A DNA stretch of 47,386 nt from Ancalomicrobiaceae bacterium. Lineage in GTDB: Bacteria > Pseudomonadota > Alphaproteobacteria > Rhizobiales > Ancalomicrobiaceae. Every line of letters begins with the position of its first letter. The first letter of the stretch is position 1. The notes under the pieces are model-generated. The model was not told the DNA's origin and made no database searches. It was given only the letters and a program-made list of their open reading frames with translations. Below, piece after piece: positions 9,369 through 19,139 of this stretch. The stretch lies in contig JARLIU010000283.1 of NCBI GenBank assembly GCA_031291595.1, forward strand, positions 1 to 47,386, written 5' to 3'. A program made the position numbers and the translations under genes.

Positions 9369-9536
9369 TCACTTGATCTTGGTTTCCTTGAACTCGACGT
9401 GCTTGCGCACAACCGGATCGTACTTGGTGTAAGCCAGCTTCTCGGTCTTGGTGCGCGAATTCTTCTTGGTGACGTAGAAATAGCCGGTGTCGGCGGTCGA
9501 CAGCAGCTTGATCTTGATCGTGGTTGCCTTGGCCAT
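9369..9536 (-). CDS. rpmG: 50S ribosomal protein L33
   Basis: A 55-residue basic protein starting [11 protein letters not shown] and containing [12 protein letters not shown] and [16 protein letters not shown], which is the full and normal-length bacterial L33. The zinc-ribbon cysteines of some L33 paralogues are absent, so this is the cysteine-free form. It binds 23S rRNA near the E site of the large subunit. The stop is TGA at 9369-9371 and a strong terminator follows. It stands downstream of the MFS gene in the same orientation, an arrangement common in Hyphomicrobiales. Confidence 0.97.
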   Translation of the reverse strand: MAKATTIKIKLLSTADTGYFYVTKKNSRTKTEKLAYTKYDPVVRKHVEFKETKIK

Positions 9537-9740
9537 GGCCCTATTCCTGACTGATGATGTCGATGCCGGTGTTCTGGATGCCGATCGCCGGGATGTCGTC
9601 CTGTCGCCGGGGCCCGCGCTTCACAGAGCGGCGCATCGAACCCGATCGCAGCGAACACGAAAGCCCGCCACCTCAAGGCGCGGGCTCGTCGCTTCCCGTC
9701 GAAAACGTTCCGCTTTCAATGGCCGAACGTCTCGCCAATG

Positions 9741-11000
9741 TCAAGGTTCTCCTGCGCCGATTTCGCTCGGCTCGCCGCCGAGATCGGCATCGAACTTGCC
9801 GGCGAACCTCGGTCCGAGCCAGCGCCAAGCCCGTTCGGCGAGGACGACGGCGAGGTAGGCGGCGAAAATACCGGCCATGACGTAGGGCGCGCCGTGCGGC
9901 GAGTGGCTTGCGGCGAAGGCATCCAACCCGGCACCGATCGCCGGCGGACCGAACAGCATGCCGATCGAGTACATCATGATGAAGGCGGCATTGGCGGCGG
10001 CCAGATTGGCCCCGGAATAGCTCGCACCCAGAAGCGTCAGCCCGATGGTGTAGAGACCGGCGACGACGCCGCCCCAGATGACGAGAACCAGCGCGGTCCA
10101 CCAGAAATTCGGTGCGACCAGCGGCAGGGCGAGCGCGCCGAGAACGCCGATGGCGGCGCAGACGAGCAGCATGTCGCGCCGGTCGATGCGGTCGGAGAGG
10201 ATGCCGATGGGGATCTGCATCAGGAGATTGCCGAGCGCCACGGCGGAGACCAGCTTGGCGGCGACCCCTTCCGTCAAGCCGAGGCGCAGTCCGTAGATCG
10301 GCAGGATCGCCATGCCGCCCGATTCGATGGCGCCGAAGGCAAGCGCGGCGAGCGTCGCAATCGGTGCGGCAAAGACGAAGCCGATGACCGAGCGGCGCGA
10401 TCCGGGTTCGAGTTCGGGCGTCTCGGCATGGGCGGTCAGCACCGGAAGCGTCGCGGCGAGCAGGATGACCGAGCCGATGGCAAACGGCAGCGGGCCGTGG
10501 CTGCCGACGGCGGCGAGCACCGCCGGGCCGGCGGAGAATCCGAGCGACAGGATGGTGGCGTAGATGCCCATCACCAAGCCGCGCCGGCCGGGCGGCGACA
10601 GCGAATTGATCCAGAATTCGCTCATGACGAAGGCGACGGTCAGCCCGCCGTGAAACACCAGCCGCAGCGGGAACCAGCCCCAGTAATTCTCGACGATGTG
10701 GAAGCCGTAGAACGAGATGCCGGTCGTCAGCAGCGCGCCGATGAGCAGTCGCCAGGCGCCGATGCGGGCGGCGAGCGGCGTGACGAACGGGATGACGACG
10801 AGCGAGGCGACGCCGGCGATGGCGGTGTTGAGGCCGATCAGCGATCCCGAGACGCCGCGCGCTTCCAAGACGAGCGAGAGCAGCGGCAGCCCCAGGCTGA
10901 TGCCGGCACCGACGGCCGCGGCGGACGAAATCATGGCAGCGAGGGCAAGGACCCGAGTCCGGTGAAAGGCCGCCTCGGGGGCGGGCAAGCTACTCGACAT
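9741..11000 (-). CDS. MFS transporter
   Basis: A 419-residue protein with about twelve hydrophobic helices arranged in two halves, separated by a polar loop near residues 195-215 (H-A-E-T-P-E-L-E-P-G-S-R-R). The motif-A-like sequence G-I-L-S-D-R-I-D-R-R-D follows the second helix of the C-terminal half, as in the YcaD/sugar-efflux type of MFS proteins. Export of a small molecule is likely but the substrate cannot be read from the sequence. It lies between the NUDIX gene and rpmG, a position where an MFS gene is common in this order. Length is typical and there is no sign of damage. Confidence 0.9.
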   Translation of the reverse strand: MSSSLPAPEAAFHRTRVLALAAMISSAAAVGAGISLGLPLLSLVLEARGVSGSLIGLNTAIAGVASLVVIPFVTPLAARIGAWRLLIGALLTTGISFYGFHIVENYWGWFPLRLVFHGGLTVAFVMSEFWINSLSPPGRRGLVMGIYATILSLGFSAGPAVLAAVGSHGPLPFAIGSVILLAATLPVLTAHAETPELEPGSRRSVIGFVFAAPIATLAALAFGAIESGGMAILPIYGLRLGLTEGVAAKLVSAVALGNLLMQIPIGILSDRIDRRDMLLVCAAIGVLGALALPLVAPNFWWTALVLVIWGGVVAGLYTIGLTLLGASYSGANLAAANAAFIMMYSIGMLFGPPAIGAGLDAFAASHSPHGAPYVMAGIFAAYLAVVLAERAWRWLGPRFAGKFDADLGGEPSEIGAGEP

Positions 11001-11226
11001 GGCGCATTGGCCTCATTCGCTCTCCCAAACCGTCGATATCCGCCAACTCCGGGCGGAATGCGCGCGATCGCAGGCCACTCGGCCGCGCTGCGTCCGAAAG
11101 TCCGTCCGGTGAAGCCTCTAAGTGGATGCGCGGCAAAAGTCCACCGCCTATTGCCTTAAACCTGTCGTGCAAAACTCACGCGACTCCGGCTCAGGTCACG
11201 TCCGCGCCGCCCGGCGCAGCGGCCGA

Positions 11227-11973
11227 TCAAAGCATCGACCGGATGAAGCCCTTACCGTGCCAGCGGTAATACGGCGCCGGGGCGTCGGGGGCGAGTTCGG
11301 CGTCGGTCTCGAGCCGCAGTTGCAGTTCGGCGATGACCGTCAGGGTGATCGACGGCAGGTCCAGCCGGCCGGCCTGCTCGAAGCTCAGCCAGGCCACATC
11401 CTCCAATTCGCCAGACGGGCCGAGGCCATCGGCGGTGGCGCCGGCGATCTCGGCTGCGGCGACAGCGAAGAAGCGGGTGTCGAACCGCCGCAGCCGGCCG
11501 GGCGGGGTGATGGCGCGGGCAACAAGGCGCAAGGCGGCGAGGCTCGGCACGACTCCGGCTGCGGCGAAGGCGGCAAGGCCATTGGCCGCCGCCGGCTCGC
11601 CATCGGCCCGCCTGCGGCCGACGAACAGACCGGCCTCCTCGAACGTCTCGCGCAAGGCCGCCACGCCGAAGGCGCGGGCCCGCGTCGCCGTCCTGCGCCC
11701 CTTCATGTCGGACATGAGCTTTTCCAGCACCGCCGGATGATAGTCGTCGGCGAGCCGCACCCGGCTGTCGCCAGCATCGACCTTGCCGCCGGGAAACACA
11801 TAGGCGCCGGGCAGGAAGGCGTGGCGCCGATGGCGACGTCCCATCAGCACGCGCGCCGGACCGCCCGCGGCGCGATCGAGGATCATCAGCGTCGCCGCAT
11901 CCTTCGGCCTGAGATTGGCGTGCCGGTGCGAGCGGTCGACGGCATTGAGGCGTTGCAGGAGGTCGTCGGACAT
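11227..11973 (-). CDS. NUDIX hydrolase with split Nudix box (NUDT19-like arrangement)
   Basis: A 248-residue protein. Residues 56-64 read A-Y-V-F-P-G-G-K-V and the catalytic helix A-L-R-E-T-F-E-E-A-G-L appears only about 40 residues later, so the Nudix box (G-x5-E-x7-R-E-U-x-E-E-x-G) is interrupted by an insertion, as in the NUDT19/CoA-type Nudix group. The E-E-A-G metal-binding residues are intact. The protein likely hydrolyses a nucleoside diphosphate-linked or acyl-CoA substrate, but which one is unknown. It starts 16 nt after the DUF983 gene and is probably cotranscribed with it; the pair is conserved downstream of rnr in many Hyphomicrobiales. Confidence 0.87.
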   Translation of the reverse strand: MSDDLLQRLNAVDRSHRHANLRPKDAATLMILDRAAGGPARVLMGRRHRRHAFLPGAYVFPGGKVDAGDSRVRLADDYHPAVLEKLMSDMKGRRTATRARAFGVAALRETFEEAGLFVGRRRADGEPAAANGLAAFAAAGVVPSLAALRLVARAITPPGRLRRFDTRFFAVAAAEIAGATADGLGPSGELEDVAWLSFEQAGRLDLPSITLTVIAELQLRLETDAELAPDAPAPYYRWHGKGFIRSML

Positions 11974-11989
11974 CGCCGCAAGCCGGGGA

Positions 11990-12463
11990 TCAGTCGCGTC
12001 TCAGGCTGCCGGCCGGATCGGGGATGGCGACGTCTTCGCCACGGCGCGGATCGAAGCCGTGCATGTAGAGCGCCCACTGCAGGCCGATGACGCCGCCCTT
12101 GACGATCGGCAGCAGCGTCAGCGACAGGATCAGCGTCAGCGGCAGCCAGATCGCCAGGTGGATCCATTCGGCTGGATGCCAGGCGCGCTCGACCAGGAAC
12201 ATGCCGGCGATAATGATATGGCCGACGATGACGATGGTGATGTAGGGCGGGAAATCGTCGGCGCGGTGGTGGAACAGTTCCTGGCCGCAGGCCGTGCATT
12301 CGGCATTGACGGTGGTGTAGCCCTTGAAGATGCGACCCTTGCCGCAGTTCGGGCAGCGACCACGCAGACCGCGACCGATCGCCAGTCCGAGTTCGCGCTT
12401 CGGCAGGGCGCTCGGGTCTGTGTCGCCGGATATGGCGGCCATTTCGTCATAGCGGACCGGCAT
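11990..12463 (-). CDS. DUF983 family zinc-ribbon membrane protein
   Basis: A 157-residue protein with a four-cysteine zinc ribbon, C-P-N-C-G-K-G near residue 37 and C-T-A-C-G-Q-E some 20 residues later, followed by two hydrophobic helices (I-T-I-V-I-V-G-H-I-I-I-A-G-M-F and L-A-I-W-L-P-L-T-L-I-L-S-L-T). This is the standard layout of DUF983, whose function is unknown. ATG 12463 is chosen because an AAGGGG ribosome site lies 6 nt before it and the family begins there; an upstream in-frame extension to 12601 has atypical composition. It sits between rnr and the NUDIX gene. Confidence 0.9.
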   Translation of the reverse strand: MPVRYDEMAAISGDTDPSALPKRELGLAIGRGLRGRCPNCGKGRIFKGYTTVNAECTACGQELFHHRADDFPPYITIVIVGHIIIAGMFLVERAWHPAEWIHLAIWLPLTLILSLTLLPIVKGGVIGLQWALYMHGFDPRRGEDVAIPDPAGSLRRD

Positions 12464-12613
12464 CGGAACCCCTTGTTGTCGTTTTGCCTCGCTGCCGCAG
12501 CAGATCCGGCGTCGCATCAATCGGGATGCGCTCAGCGGGCATGTAGAGCGGGTGCGGCGGATTCCGAGATCGCCGGACCGACAATCTGGCTCCGCAGCCA
12601 TGCAACCTTTTGC

Positions 12614-12634
12614 CTACCGCCTACCGCCTACCGC
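12614..12634. repeat. 7-bp tandem repeat (CTACCGC x3) at the rnr stop codon
   Basis: Three exact copies of CTACCGC lie at 12614-12620, 12621-12627 and 12628-12634. The rnr stop codon (TAG on the minus strand, 12628-12630) falls inside the third copy, and every copy carries a TAG in one frame, so gain or loss of a unit would barely change the protein end. Confidence 0.85.
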
Positions 12635-15177
12635 CTGGCCCTGGCGCGCGGGCCATGTCCGGACCCGCTGCGGCTGCGGGCACCCATGTCGCGCAATCCG
12701 CGCGGCGGCTTCTGGAATTTGCCTTCGCTCAACAGTTCGAAGCGCAGCGCCCCGGCAAACGGCTGCGCCTCGACGAGCCGCACCTCGACGAGATCGCCGA
12801 GCCGATGCGTCTCGCCGGTTCGCGACCCGATCAGCGAATGGGTCTTGTCATCGTAGACGAAATATTCCTCGCCCAGCGTCGAGATCGGGATGAATCCGTC
12901 AGCACCGGTTTCGTCCAGCCGAATGAACAGGCCGGATTTGGTGACGCCGGACACCTTGCCGCGGAATTCGGCGCCGACCCGGTCCACCAGGTGGCGGGCG
13001 ATCAGCCGGTCGATGGTCTCGCGTTCGGCCAGCATGGCGCGGCGCTCGGCGGCGGAGATCTCGGCGCCGATGGCTTCCAGCTTGGCGTCCATCGCCTCGG
13101 GGAGCCCGTCGGAGCCGAGGCGCAGCGCGCGGATCAGCGCCCGGTGCACGATCAGGTCGGCGTAGCGACGGATCGGCGAGGTGAAATGCGCGTAGCGGCG
13201 GAGGTTCAGGCCGAAATGGCCGATGTTGATGGGATTGTACTCGGCTTGCGCCTGCGACCGGAGCACCACCTCGTTGACCAGCCCGGCTTGCGGGGTGTCC
13301 GAAAACCGCTCGAGGATGCGGTTGAGGTTCGACGGCCGGATGCCGCCCTTCGAGGCGAGCTTCACGTCGAGCGTGGCGAGAAAATCCTTCAGGCCCTCGA
13401 TCTTTTCCGGCGAGGGCGCATCGTGGATGCGATAGACGAGCGGCGTGTGTGCCTTCTCCAGCGTCTCGGCGGCGGCGACATTCGCCTGGATCATAAATTC
13501 CTCGATGAGCTTATGCGCATCGAGGCGAACCGGCACGATGACCTTGTCGACGGTGCCGTCGGGCTTCAACAGGATTTTCCGCTCGGGCAAGTCGAGATCG
13601 AGCGGCTCGCGCTTTTCCCGACCGCGCTTCAAGGCGGCATAGGCGGCCCATAGCGGCTTCAGCACGCCGTCGACGATCGTCTCGGTATGGGCGTTCGGAT
13701 GGCCGTCGATCGCCGACTGCGCTTCCTGATAGGACAGCTTGGCGGCCGAGCGCATCATGATGCGGTGGAACGAGTGCTCGATCTTATGCCCGTCCGGACC
13801 GATGCGCATGCGGACGGCCATGGCCGGCCGGTCGACCTTCTCCTTCAACGAGCACAAGTCGTTGGAGATCCGTTCCGGCAGCATCGGCACGACGCGGTCG
13901 GGGAAATACACCGAGTTGCCGCGCCTGAGTGCCTCCCGGTCGAGGCCGGTGCCGGGACGGACGTAAGCCGCGACATCGGCGATCGCCACCGTGAGGACGA
14001 AGCCGTTGTGATTATCGCTTGCCGTATCCGGCTCGGCGTAGACCGCGTCGTCGTGGTCCTTGGCGTCGGGCGGGTCGATGGTGACGAGCGGCAGTTTGCG
14101 CCAGTCCTCGCGCCCGGCCATGGTCGCCTCGCGGCAATCGGCGGCGTCGGCCAAGATGTGAGCTGAAAACACGTGCGGGATGCCGTGGGTGAGGAGGGCG
14201 ATTTCGGTGACCGCCTTCTCGGTCGCCATCGAGCCGATGACCTCGCGCACTTTCGCCCGCGGCAGGCCGAAGCGGCCCAGGCGGGCGACATCCACCGACA
14301 CCAGATCGCCGTCGCGGGCGTCCTTGAGGTCGGCTTCGGCGACGGCATATTCCTTCGACTTCTTGTCGATGGGTATGACCTTGGCGTTGCCGTCCGGGCC
14401 GACGCGCAGAATGCCGAGCCCGGCGGCCGGGCGCTTTTCCAAGACCCGGATGATGCGGGCGGCGTAGGGCGCCTCCTCGCCCTTGCGATGGCGCTCGACG
14501 ATCTTCAGGAGGACCCGGTCGCCGACGCCGGCGGCCGGGCCGCTGCGGCGGATGCTGTCCGGCAGCACCAGGATTTTCGGCGACGGTCCGGCCTCGTCCT
14601 CGTCCCATTCGTCGGGCACGGCCAGGAGTTCGCCGTCGCCATCGCGTGTCGTGACGGCGGCGACGACGACCTCCGGCAGTTCGCCGGCCGGCACCAGCCG
14701 CTTGCGGTGCTTTTCCACCGTGCCGACCTCGGTCAGTTCCTTCAGCAGCCGCTTCAACGCAATCTTGGCGCCTCCGGACAGTTTGAAGGCGCGGGCGATC
14801 TCACGTTTGCCGGCCTTGCCGGGGTTCTCGGCGATGAAGGCGACCAGTTCGTCGCGGCTCGGCAATTCGCCGGGGATGCGCGGCGCGGTGGATTTGGCCG
14901 ACTTGGACTTTCCGGCCGGCTGAGCCTCGGCCTTGGCGGACGTGGCAGCGGTCGGTTTGGCGGCGGTGCGGCGGGCCCGGCGATTGGGCGCGGCAGCGGG
15001 CGGGACGTCGGTCGCCGGATCGGCAACGGGCGCCGACTCCGTCGCGGCCGGCTCCGTCGCGGCAGACGTCGCGGCATCGGGCAGCGGAGCGGCGCCTTCA
15101 AGTTGGGCCGCGGTGTCTGAGGGGGAAGGGGGTTTGGGGCGTCTCGCCAAGGAATCGCATCCGGTTATCGGGCGCAC
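12628..15177 (-). CDS. rnr: ribonuclease R
   Basis: A 3'-5' exoribonuclease of about 840-849 residues that degrades structured RNA. After an Ala/Pro/Lys-rich variable N-terminal tail comes a winged-helix domain (G-K-A-G-K-R-E-I-A-R-A-F), cold-shock domains, the RNB catalytic domain with D-P-P-D-A-K-D-H-D-D-A-V near residues 355-370 and R-R-Y-A-D-L-I-V-H-R-A-L near 640, an S1 domain (F-R-G-K-V-S-G-V-T-K-S-G-L-F), and a basic tail ending R-A-R-A-R-R. The start is uncertain. GTG 15177 is the longest option and TTG 15150 gives M-A-R-R-P-K-P, which resembles relatives; neither has a strong ribosome site. All RNB acidic residues are present. Confidence 0.95.
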   Translation of the reverse strand: MRPITGCDSLARRPKPPSPSDTAAQLEGAAPLPDAATSAATEPAATESAPVADPATDVPPAAAPNRRARRTAAKPTAATSAKAEAQPAGKSKSAKSTAPRIPGELPSRDELVAFIAENPGKAGKREIARAFKLSGGAKIALKRLLKELTEVGTVEKHRKRLVPAGELPEVVVAAVTTRDGDGELLAVPDEWDEDEAGPSPKILVLPDSIRRSGPAAGVGDRVLLKIVERHRKGEEAPYAARIIRVLEKRPAAGLGILRVGPDGNAKVIPIDKKSKEYAVAEADLKDARDGDLVSVDVARLGRFGLPRAKVREVIGSMATEKAVTEIALLTHGIPHVFSAHILADAADCREATMAGREDWRKLPLVTIDPPDAKDHDDAVYAEPDTASDNHNGFVLTVAIADVAAYVRPGTGLDREALRRGNSVYFPDRVVPMLPERISNDLCSLKEKVDRPAMAVRMRIGPDGHKIEHSFHRIMMRSAAKLSYQEAQSAIDGHPNAHTETIVDGVLKPLWAAYAALKRGREKREPLDLDLPERKILLKPDGTVDKVIVPVRLDAHKLIEEFMIQANVAAAETLEKAHTPLVYRIHDAPSPEKIEGLKDFLATLDVKLASKGGIRPSNLNRILERFSDTPQAGLVNEVVLRSQAQAEYNPINIGHFGLNLRRYAHFTSPIRRYADLIVHRALIRALRLGSDGLPEAMDAKLEAIGAEISAAERRAMLAERETIDRLIARHLVDRVGAEFRGKVSGVTKSGLFIRLDETGADGFIPISTLGEEYFVYDDKTHSLIGSRTGETHRLGDLVEVRLVEAQPFAGALRFELLSEGKFQKPPRGLRDMGARSRSGSGHGPRARARR

Positions 15178-15258
15178 ATAGTGTAGCGCCCGGTGGGGAT
15201 CAAGGAGAGCCGGCGTTTTGGATATTATCGGCAGCTTGCACTCGACTGCTGCCGGCGC

Positions 15259-16449
15259 CTATCCTACCAGCCCGACGAGCCCGGAGCCGTGGCGTTCCAG
15301 CCGTCCGGCGAGGTCGAGTTCCAACAGGATCAGCTGCACGACGGCGGGCCGCAAACCGGTGGCGCGGATGATGTCGTCGATCGGCGTCGGGGTGAAGCCG
15401 AGTGCCTCGCCGACGAGCGTGCGCGCCCGGTCCATGTCGCGCGCACCGTCGTCGTCCGGTTCGTAGCTCGGCTCGGAGGCGGAGGCGTCTGGCGGCTCCC
15501 ACTCCGCCATGGGTTTCAGCGCCTCGATCAGATGCTCGGGCGAGGCGATCAGCGTCGCGCCCGAACGGATCAGCTCGTTGCAGCCTTCCGCACGCGGATC
15601 CAAAGGGCTGCCCGGCACGGCGAAGACGTCGCGGCCCTGTTCGGCGGCAAAGCGGGCGGTGTGCAGCGAACCGGAGCGGGCGGCGGCCTCGACCACCACG
15701 ACGCCGAGCGCCATGCCGGAGATCAGCCGGTTGCGGCGGGGAAAATCGCGCGCGCGCGGCTCCCAGCCGAACGGCATTTCCGAGACGAGGGCGCCGGCTT
15801 TCGCCACGATATCGGCGGCGAGACCAGCGTGTTCGGGCGGGTAGAGCTTGTCGAGCCCACCGGCGAGCACGCCGATGGTGCCGGTCGAAACCGCCGCCTG
15901 GTGCGCGGCGGCGTCGATGCCGCGAGCCAGGCCGGAAACGACGACGTATCCCGCTTCGCCGGCGCCGCTGGCGAGGATGCCGGCGAATTTCCGCCCCGCC
16001 AGCGAGGCGTTGCGGGCGCCGACGATGGCGACCGTCGGGCGGTCGAACAGGCCGGGATCGAACAGGCCGGGCGGTCGCGACCCCAGCCCCAGCCGGCCGA
16101 CGCCGCCTTGCACGGCGAGGAGCGGCGGCGGACCTTCGATGGCGCGCAGGTAGCGGGGATAGCCGGGCTCGCCCAAGGCGACGAAACGGGCGCCGAGCCG
16201 GTGCGCGGCTTCGAGTTCGCGGTCGATCTCGTCGTTGCCGGCGATGCGAATGCGGCTCCTGGCGCCGCCGCGGCGGGCAAGTTCGGGGAGAGCATCAAGT
16301 GCCCTGTCGGCGGAGCCAAAATGATTGACCAGGGCGCGGAAGGTCACAGGTCCGACGTTTTCCGAGCGGATCAGCCGCAGCCAGGCACGGCGCTGCGCCT
16401 CCGATAGCGCCAGACCGGCGGCGCCGGGGAGCGGCCGATCCTCGCTCAT
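15259..16449 (-). CDS. dprA: DNA-processing protein DprA
   Basis: A 396-residue protein that loads RecA onto incoming single-stranded DNA during transformation. It has an N-terminal SAM-like helical part, the Rossmann core with V-G-A-R-N-A-S (144-150), S-G-L-A-R-G-I-D (172-179) and [10 protein letters not shown] (236-245), then a C-terminal winged-helix segment ([13 protein letters not shown]). ATG 16449 is preferred over the TTG at 16485 because it is preceded by a GGAG. It lies downstream of plsY in the same direction, as in most Hyphomicrobiales; topA, which often follows it, is elsewhere in this window. Confidence 0.95.
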   Translation of the reverse strand: MSEDRPLPGAAGLALSEAQRRAWLRLIRSENVGPVTFRALVNHFGSADRALDALPELARRGGARSRIRIAGNDEIDRELEAAHRLGARFVALGEPGYPRYLRAIEGPPPLLAVQGGVGRLGLGSRPPGLFDPGLFDRPTVAIVGARNASLAGRKFAGILASGAGEAGYVVVSGLARGIDAAAHQAAVSTGTIGVLAGGLDKLYPPEHAGLAADIVAKAGALVSEMPFGWEPRARDFPRRNRLISGMALGVVVVEAAARSGSLHTARFAAEQGRDVFAVPGSPLDPRAEGCNELIRSGATLIASPEHLIEALKPMAEWEPPDASASEPSYEPDDDGARDMDRARTLVGEALGFTPTPIDDIIRATGLRPAVVQLILLELDLAGRLERHGSGLVGLVG

Positions 16450-16609
16450 GCCGCGGCGCTCCGGGCGAGGCGCTCCGGCCGACAATCGAGGACGTGCGCG
16501 GGAGGGAAGGGCGGCATGCGGCAGTCCGGCGGCGGGCGATCGCCGGGATATTCAACCCTGGCCCAAGGAATTGCAATCCCTGATCATTCCGCCACAATCC
16601 CAGGCACGG

Positions 16610-17302
16610 TCACTCGGGGTCGGTCGGTTCGGCCGGCTTGGTCGATTCGGTGGCGGCGGGCTTCTTTCCCAGGCTGATGCGCGATTCGGTGCCGGCGATG
16701 AGCCGGGCGATATTGGCGCGGTGAGTGAAGAACACGAAGGCGGAGAGCACCACGAGCACGACGCCGAGGCTCACCTGCGGCGCGGATGACGGCGCCTCGC
16801 CGCCGGCCGCGAGCGTGACCGACAGCGCAAGCACGCCGATCGGGGTCAGTGTCGCGGCGGTGAGCGCCGCCAGCGAGGAGATGCGGAACAGCCATGCCGT
16901 CGCCAGCCAGATCAGGCAGAAGGCGATGGCGGCCGGCCAATACAACCCCAATTGCACGCCGATGTAGGTGGCAACCCCCTTGCCGCCCTTGAACCGCAGC
17001 CAGACGGGGAAGATGTGGCCGATGAAGGCGCCGATGCCGGCGGCGATCGCTGCCCCTTCGCCCCAGGTGTAGCGCATCACCAGGATGACGACCGTTCCCT
17101 TCAGCACGTCGGCCAGCAGTGTCGCCGCGGCGAGCGGCTTGTTGCCGGTTCGCAAGACATTGGTGGCGCCGATGTTGCCCGAACCGATGGCGCGGACGTC
17201 GCCGAGGCCGGCCGCCCACGTAAACAGCAGGCCGAAGGGGATCGAGCCGGCGAGATAGCCGATCAGGACGGCAACGCGGATGATGGGATCGTAGGCGGAC
17301 AT
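16610..17302 (-). CDS. plsY: glycerol-3-phosphate acyltransferase PlsY
   Basis: A 230-residue inner-membrane enzyme that transfers the acyl group of acyl-phosphate to glycerol-3-phosphate, the first step of phospholipid synthesis. The three PlsY signature loops are intact: G-S-G-N-I-G-A-T-N at residues 40-48, G-H at 95-96, and F-K-G-G-K-G-V-A-T at 104-112. About six membrane helices are visible, with a short Lys/Pro/Glu-rich tail. ATG 17302 begins M-S-A-Y-D-P-I, which matches the family; an upstream in-frame extension to 17452 has no membrane segment and is rejected. In related genomes pyrC' lies directly upstream; here 2.6 kb of opposite-strand genes intervene. Confidence 0.96.
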   Translation of the reverse strand: MSAYDPIIRVAVLIGYLAGSIPFGLLFTWAAGLGDVRAIGSGNIGATNVLRTGNKPLAAATLLADVLKGTVVILVMRYTWGEGAAIAAGIGAFIGHIFPVWLRFKGGKGVATYIGVQLGLYWPAAIAFCLIWLATAWLFRISSLAALTAATLTPIGVLALSVTLAAGGEAPSSAPQVSLGVVLVVLSAFVFFTHRANIARLIAGTESRISLGKKPAATESTKPAEPTDPE

Positions 17303-17491
17303 GGCAGCACCAGCAGTTTCGGGCCGGCGCTTCTGATGGGTGCCGGCGTGGCGCATTGGTAGCCGAGTGGGCGTGCGGCGTCCATCGGCAGCAATCGGAC
17401 CCCCAATGCGACGATCGGCGCCGCCCGTCATGCACGCGTCACGGCCGGCCACTACGCGGAACTGAATGCGTCTATGAGGGAGGTCGAGACG

Positions 17492-18970
17492 ATGATCCGT
17501 TCAATTCTGCTTCGCGGCATGGCGAGCCTTGCGGTCGCCACCGCGCTGACCGCGCCTGCCGCCGCCACGACGTTCAAGGACGCCGGGCATCCGGTGCAGC
17601 ATGTGCTGCTCGTCAGCATCGACGGACTGCATGCCGAAGACCTGGCGCTCTACGCCAAGGCGCATCCGGGTTCGGCGCTCGGCAAGCTCGTCGCCAAGGG
17701 GACGGTCTACAGTCAGGCGATGACGCCGGCGCCGGCCGACAGTTTCCCCGGCCTGTTGTCGTTCCTCACCGGCGGCACGCCCAAATCGACCGGCGTCCTC
17801 TATGACGACAGCTTCGACCGCGCCTTGTCGCCGCCCGGCTCCGACTGCACGCAAAAAGGCGCCGAGGTGGTGTTCGACGAGGCCGCCTCGAAGAACGAAA
17901 AGGACGTCGCCACCACAATCGACGAGGCCAAGCTGCCGCGCGATCCGGCGAAGGCTTGCGCCCCATTGTTCCCGCACCAGTATCTGCGCGTCAACACCAT
18001 CTTCGAGGTGATCAAGGCTGCCGGCGGACGCACCGCCTGGTCGGACAAGCATCCGGCCTACGACCTCGTCAACGGTCCCTCCGGCAAGGGTGTCGACGAC
18101 CTGTTCGTGCCGGAGATCGCGGCCGACGACGTCACCGACTCGGTTGCCAAGACCGAGGCCTACGACGACACCAAGGTTGCTGCGGTCTTGAACGAGATCG
18201 CCGGCCACGATCATGCCGGTACCGGGTCCGCGCCGGTGCCGACCATCCTCGGTCTGAATTTCCAGGCGGTCAGCGTGGCGCAGAAGCTGAAGGGCGTCGG
18301 CTACAAGGACGCGGCGTTCACGCCGTCGGACGGGCTTGCCGAGGCGCTCGCCCATACCGATGCCTCGCTTGGCAAGTTCGCCGATGCGCTGGCCAACGCC
18401 GGCATTGCCGACAAGACGCTGGTCATCGTGTCGGCCAAGCACGGTCAATCGCCGGTGGATCCGAGCTTGCGCAAGATCCTCGACAAGAAGGCGCTGACCA
18501 AGGCGATCGAGGCGGCGGCGCCGGGTGGCATCGCCCATACGACTTATGATGCCGCCGCCTACATCTGGCTGAAGAATCAGGCGGAAGCGCCGGCCGTCGC
18601 CAAGATGCTGGAAGACCGCAAGGCCGAGTTCTCGGTCGCCAAGGTCTACCAGGGCGCTTCCTTGAGCGAATTCTTCAACGATCCGAACACCGACGGCCGC
18701 ATGCCCGACGTGATGATGCAGCCGGTCGAGGGCGTGATTATCACCAAGGCCAATGCGTCGAAGATCGCCGAGCACGGCGGTTCGCTCACCCCGGACCGGC
18801 ACGTGGCGCTGGTCGTCGCCGGCCCGGGCATCGCCGCCGGCACGGTCGAGACGGCCGTTGCCACCACCTCGGTGGCCCCGAGCATTCTGGCGGCGCTCGG
18901 CCTCGACCCGAATGCGCTCCAGGCGGTGAAGGCCGAAGGCACCAAGCCGCTGCCGGTCGCGGCGCGCTGA
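17492..18970 (+). CDS. exported alkaline phosphatase/phosphodiesterase superfamily protein
   Basis: A 492-residue protein with a signal peptide ([15 protein letters not shown], cut after A-P-A-A-A). The type I phosphodiesterase/nucleotide pyrophosphatase fold is indicated by V-L-L-V-S-I-D-G-L (Asp44, metal ligand), a nucleophile in P-A-D-S-F-P-G (Ser84), and S-A-K-H-G-Q-S-P, which takes the place of the usual S-D-H-G; the D-x-x-x-H pair normally found mid-protein is not obvious. These changes recur in a bacterial branch of the superfamily, so it may still be an enzyme with altered metal binding. ATG 17492 is preferred over 17474 because GGGAGG lies 8 nt before it. Substrate unknown. Confidence 0.8.
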   Translation: MIRSILLRGMASLAVATALTAPAAATTFKDAGHPVQHVLLVSIDGLHAEDLALYAKAHPGSALGKLVAKGTVYSQAMTPAPADSFPGLLSFLTGGTPKSTGVLYDDSFDRALSPPGSDCTQKGAEVVFDEAASKNEKDVATTIDEAKLPRDPAKACAPLFPHQYLRVNTIFEVIKAAGGRTAWSDKHPAYDLVNGPSGKGVDDLFVPEIAADDVTDSVAKTEAYDDTKVAAVLNEIAGHDHAGTGSAPVPTILGLNFQAVSVAQKLKGVGYKDAAFTPSDGLAEALAHTDASLGKFADALANAGIADKTLVIVSAKHGQSPVDPSLRKILDKKALTKAIEAAAPGGIAHTTYDAAAYIWLKNQAEAPAVAKMLEDRKAEFSVAKVYQGASLSEFFNDPNTDGRMPDVMMQPVEGVIITKANASKIAEHGGSLTPDRHVALVVAGPGIAAGTVETAVATTSVAPSILAALGLDPNALQAVKAEGTKPLPVAAR

Positions 18971-18991
18971 TCGGAGGGCCTTGCGCCAGGC

Positions 18992-19023
18992 GCGAGCCGG
19001 CCGGATTGCTTCGGCTGGCTCGC
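18992..19023 (+). terminator. hairpin after the phosphodiesterase-like gene
   Basis: GCGAGCCGGCCG at 18992-19003 pairs with CGGCTGGCTCGC at 19012-19023 (12 bp, one G-U pair, 8-nt loop), 22 nt past the stop codon. There is no clear T-run after it, so its role as a terminator is only probable. Confidence 0.45.
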
Positions 19024-19139
19024 GTAGGTTGAAAATCTAATTGCGTGAGCTGCAGGTCGATTGCAAGGTGAGGCTGTCTGGCAGGTGTGGCGCCTCAGGC
19101 AAAGCAACCTATCGTGTCGGTGGCATTTGGAGTGACCTG

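Noticed and set aside
12614-12634. Short tandem repeats as a CRISPR array
   Set aside because: Units are 7 bases and directly adjacent, without spacers, and there are no cas genes.
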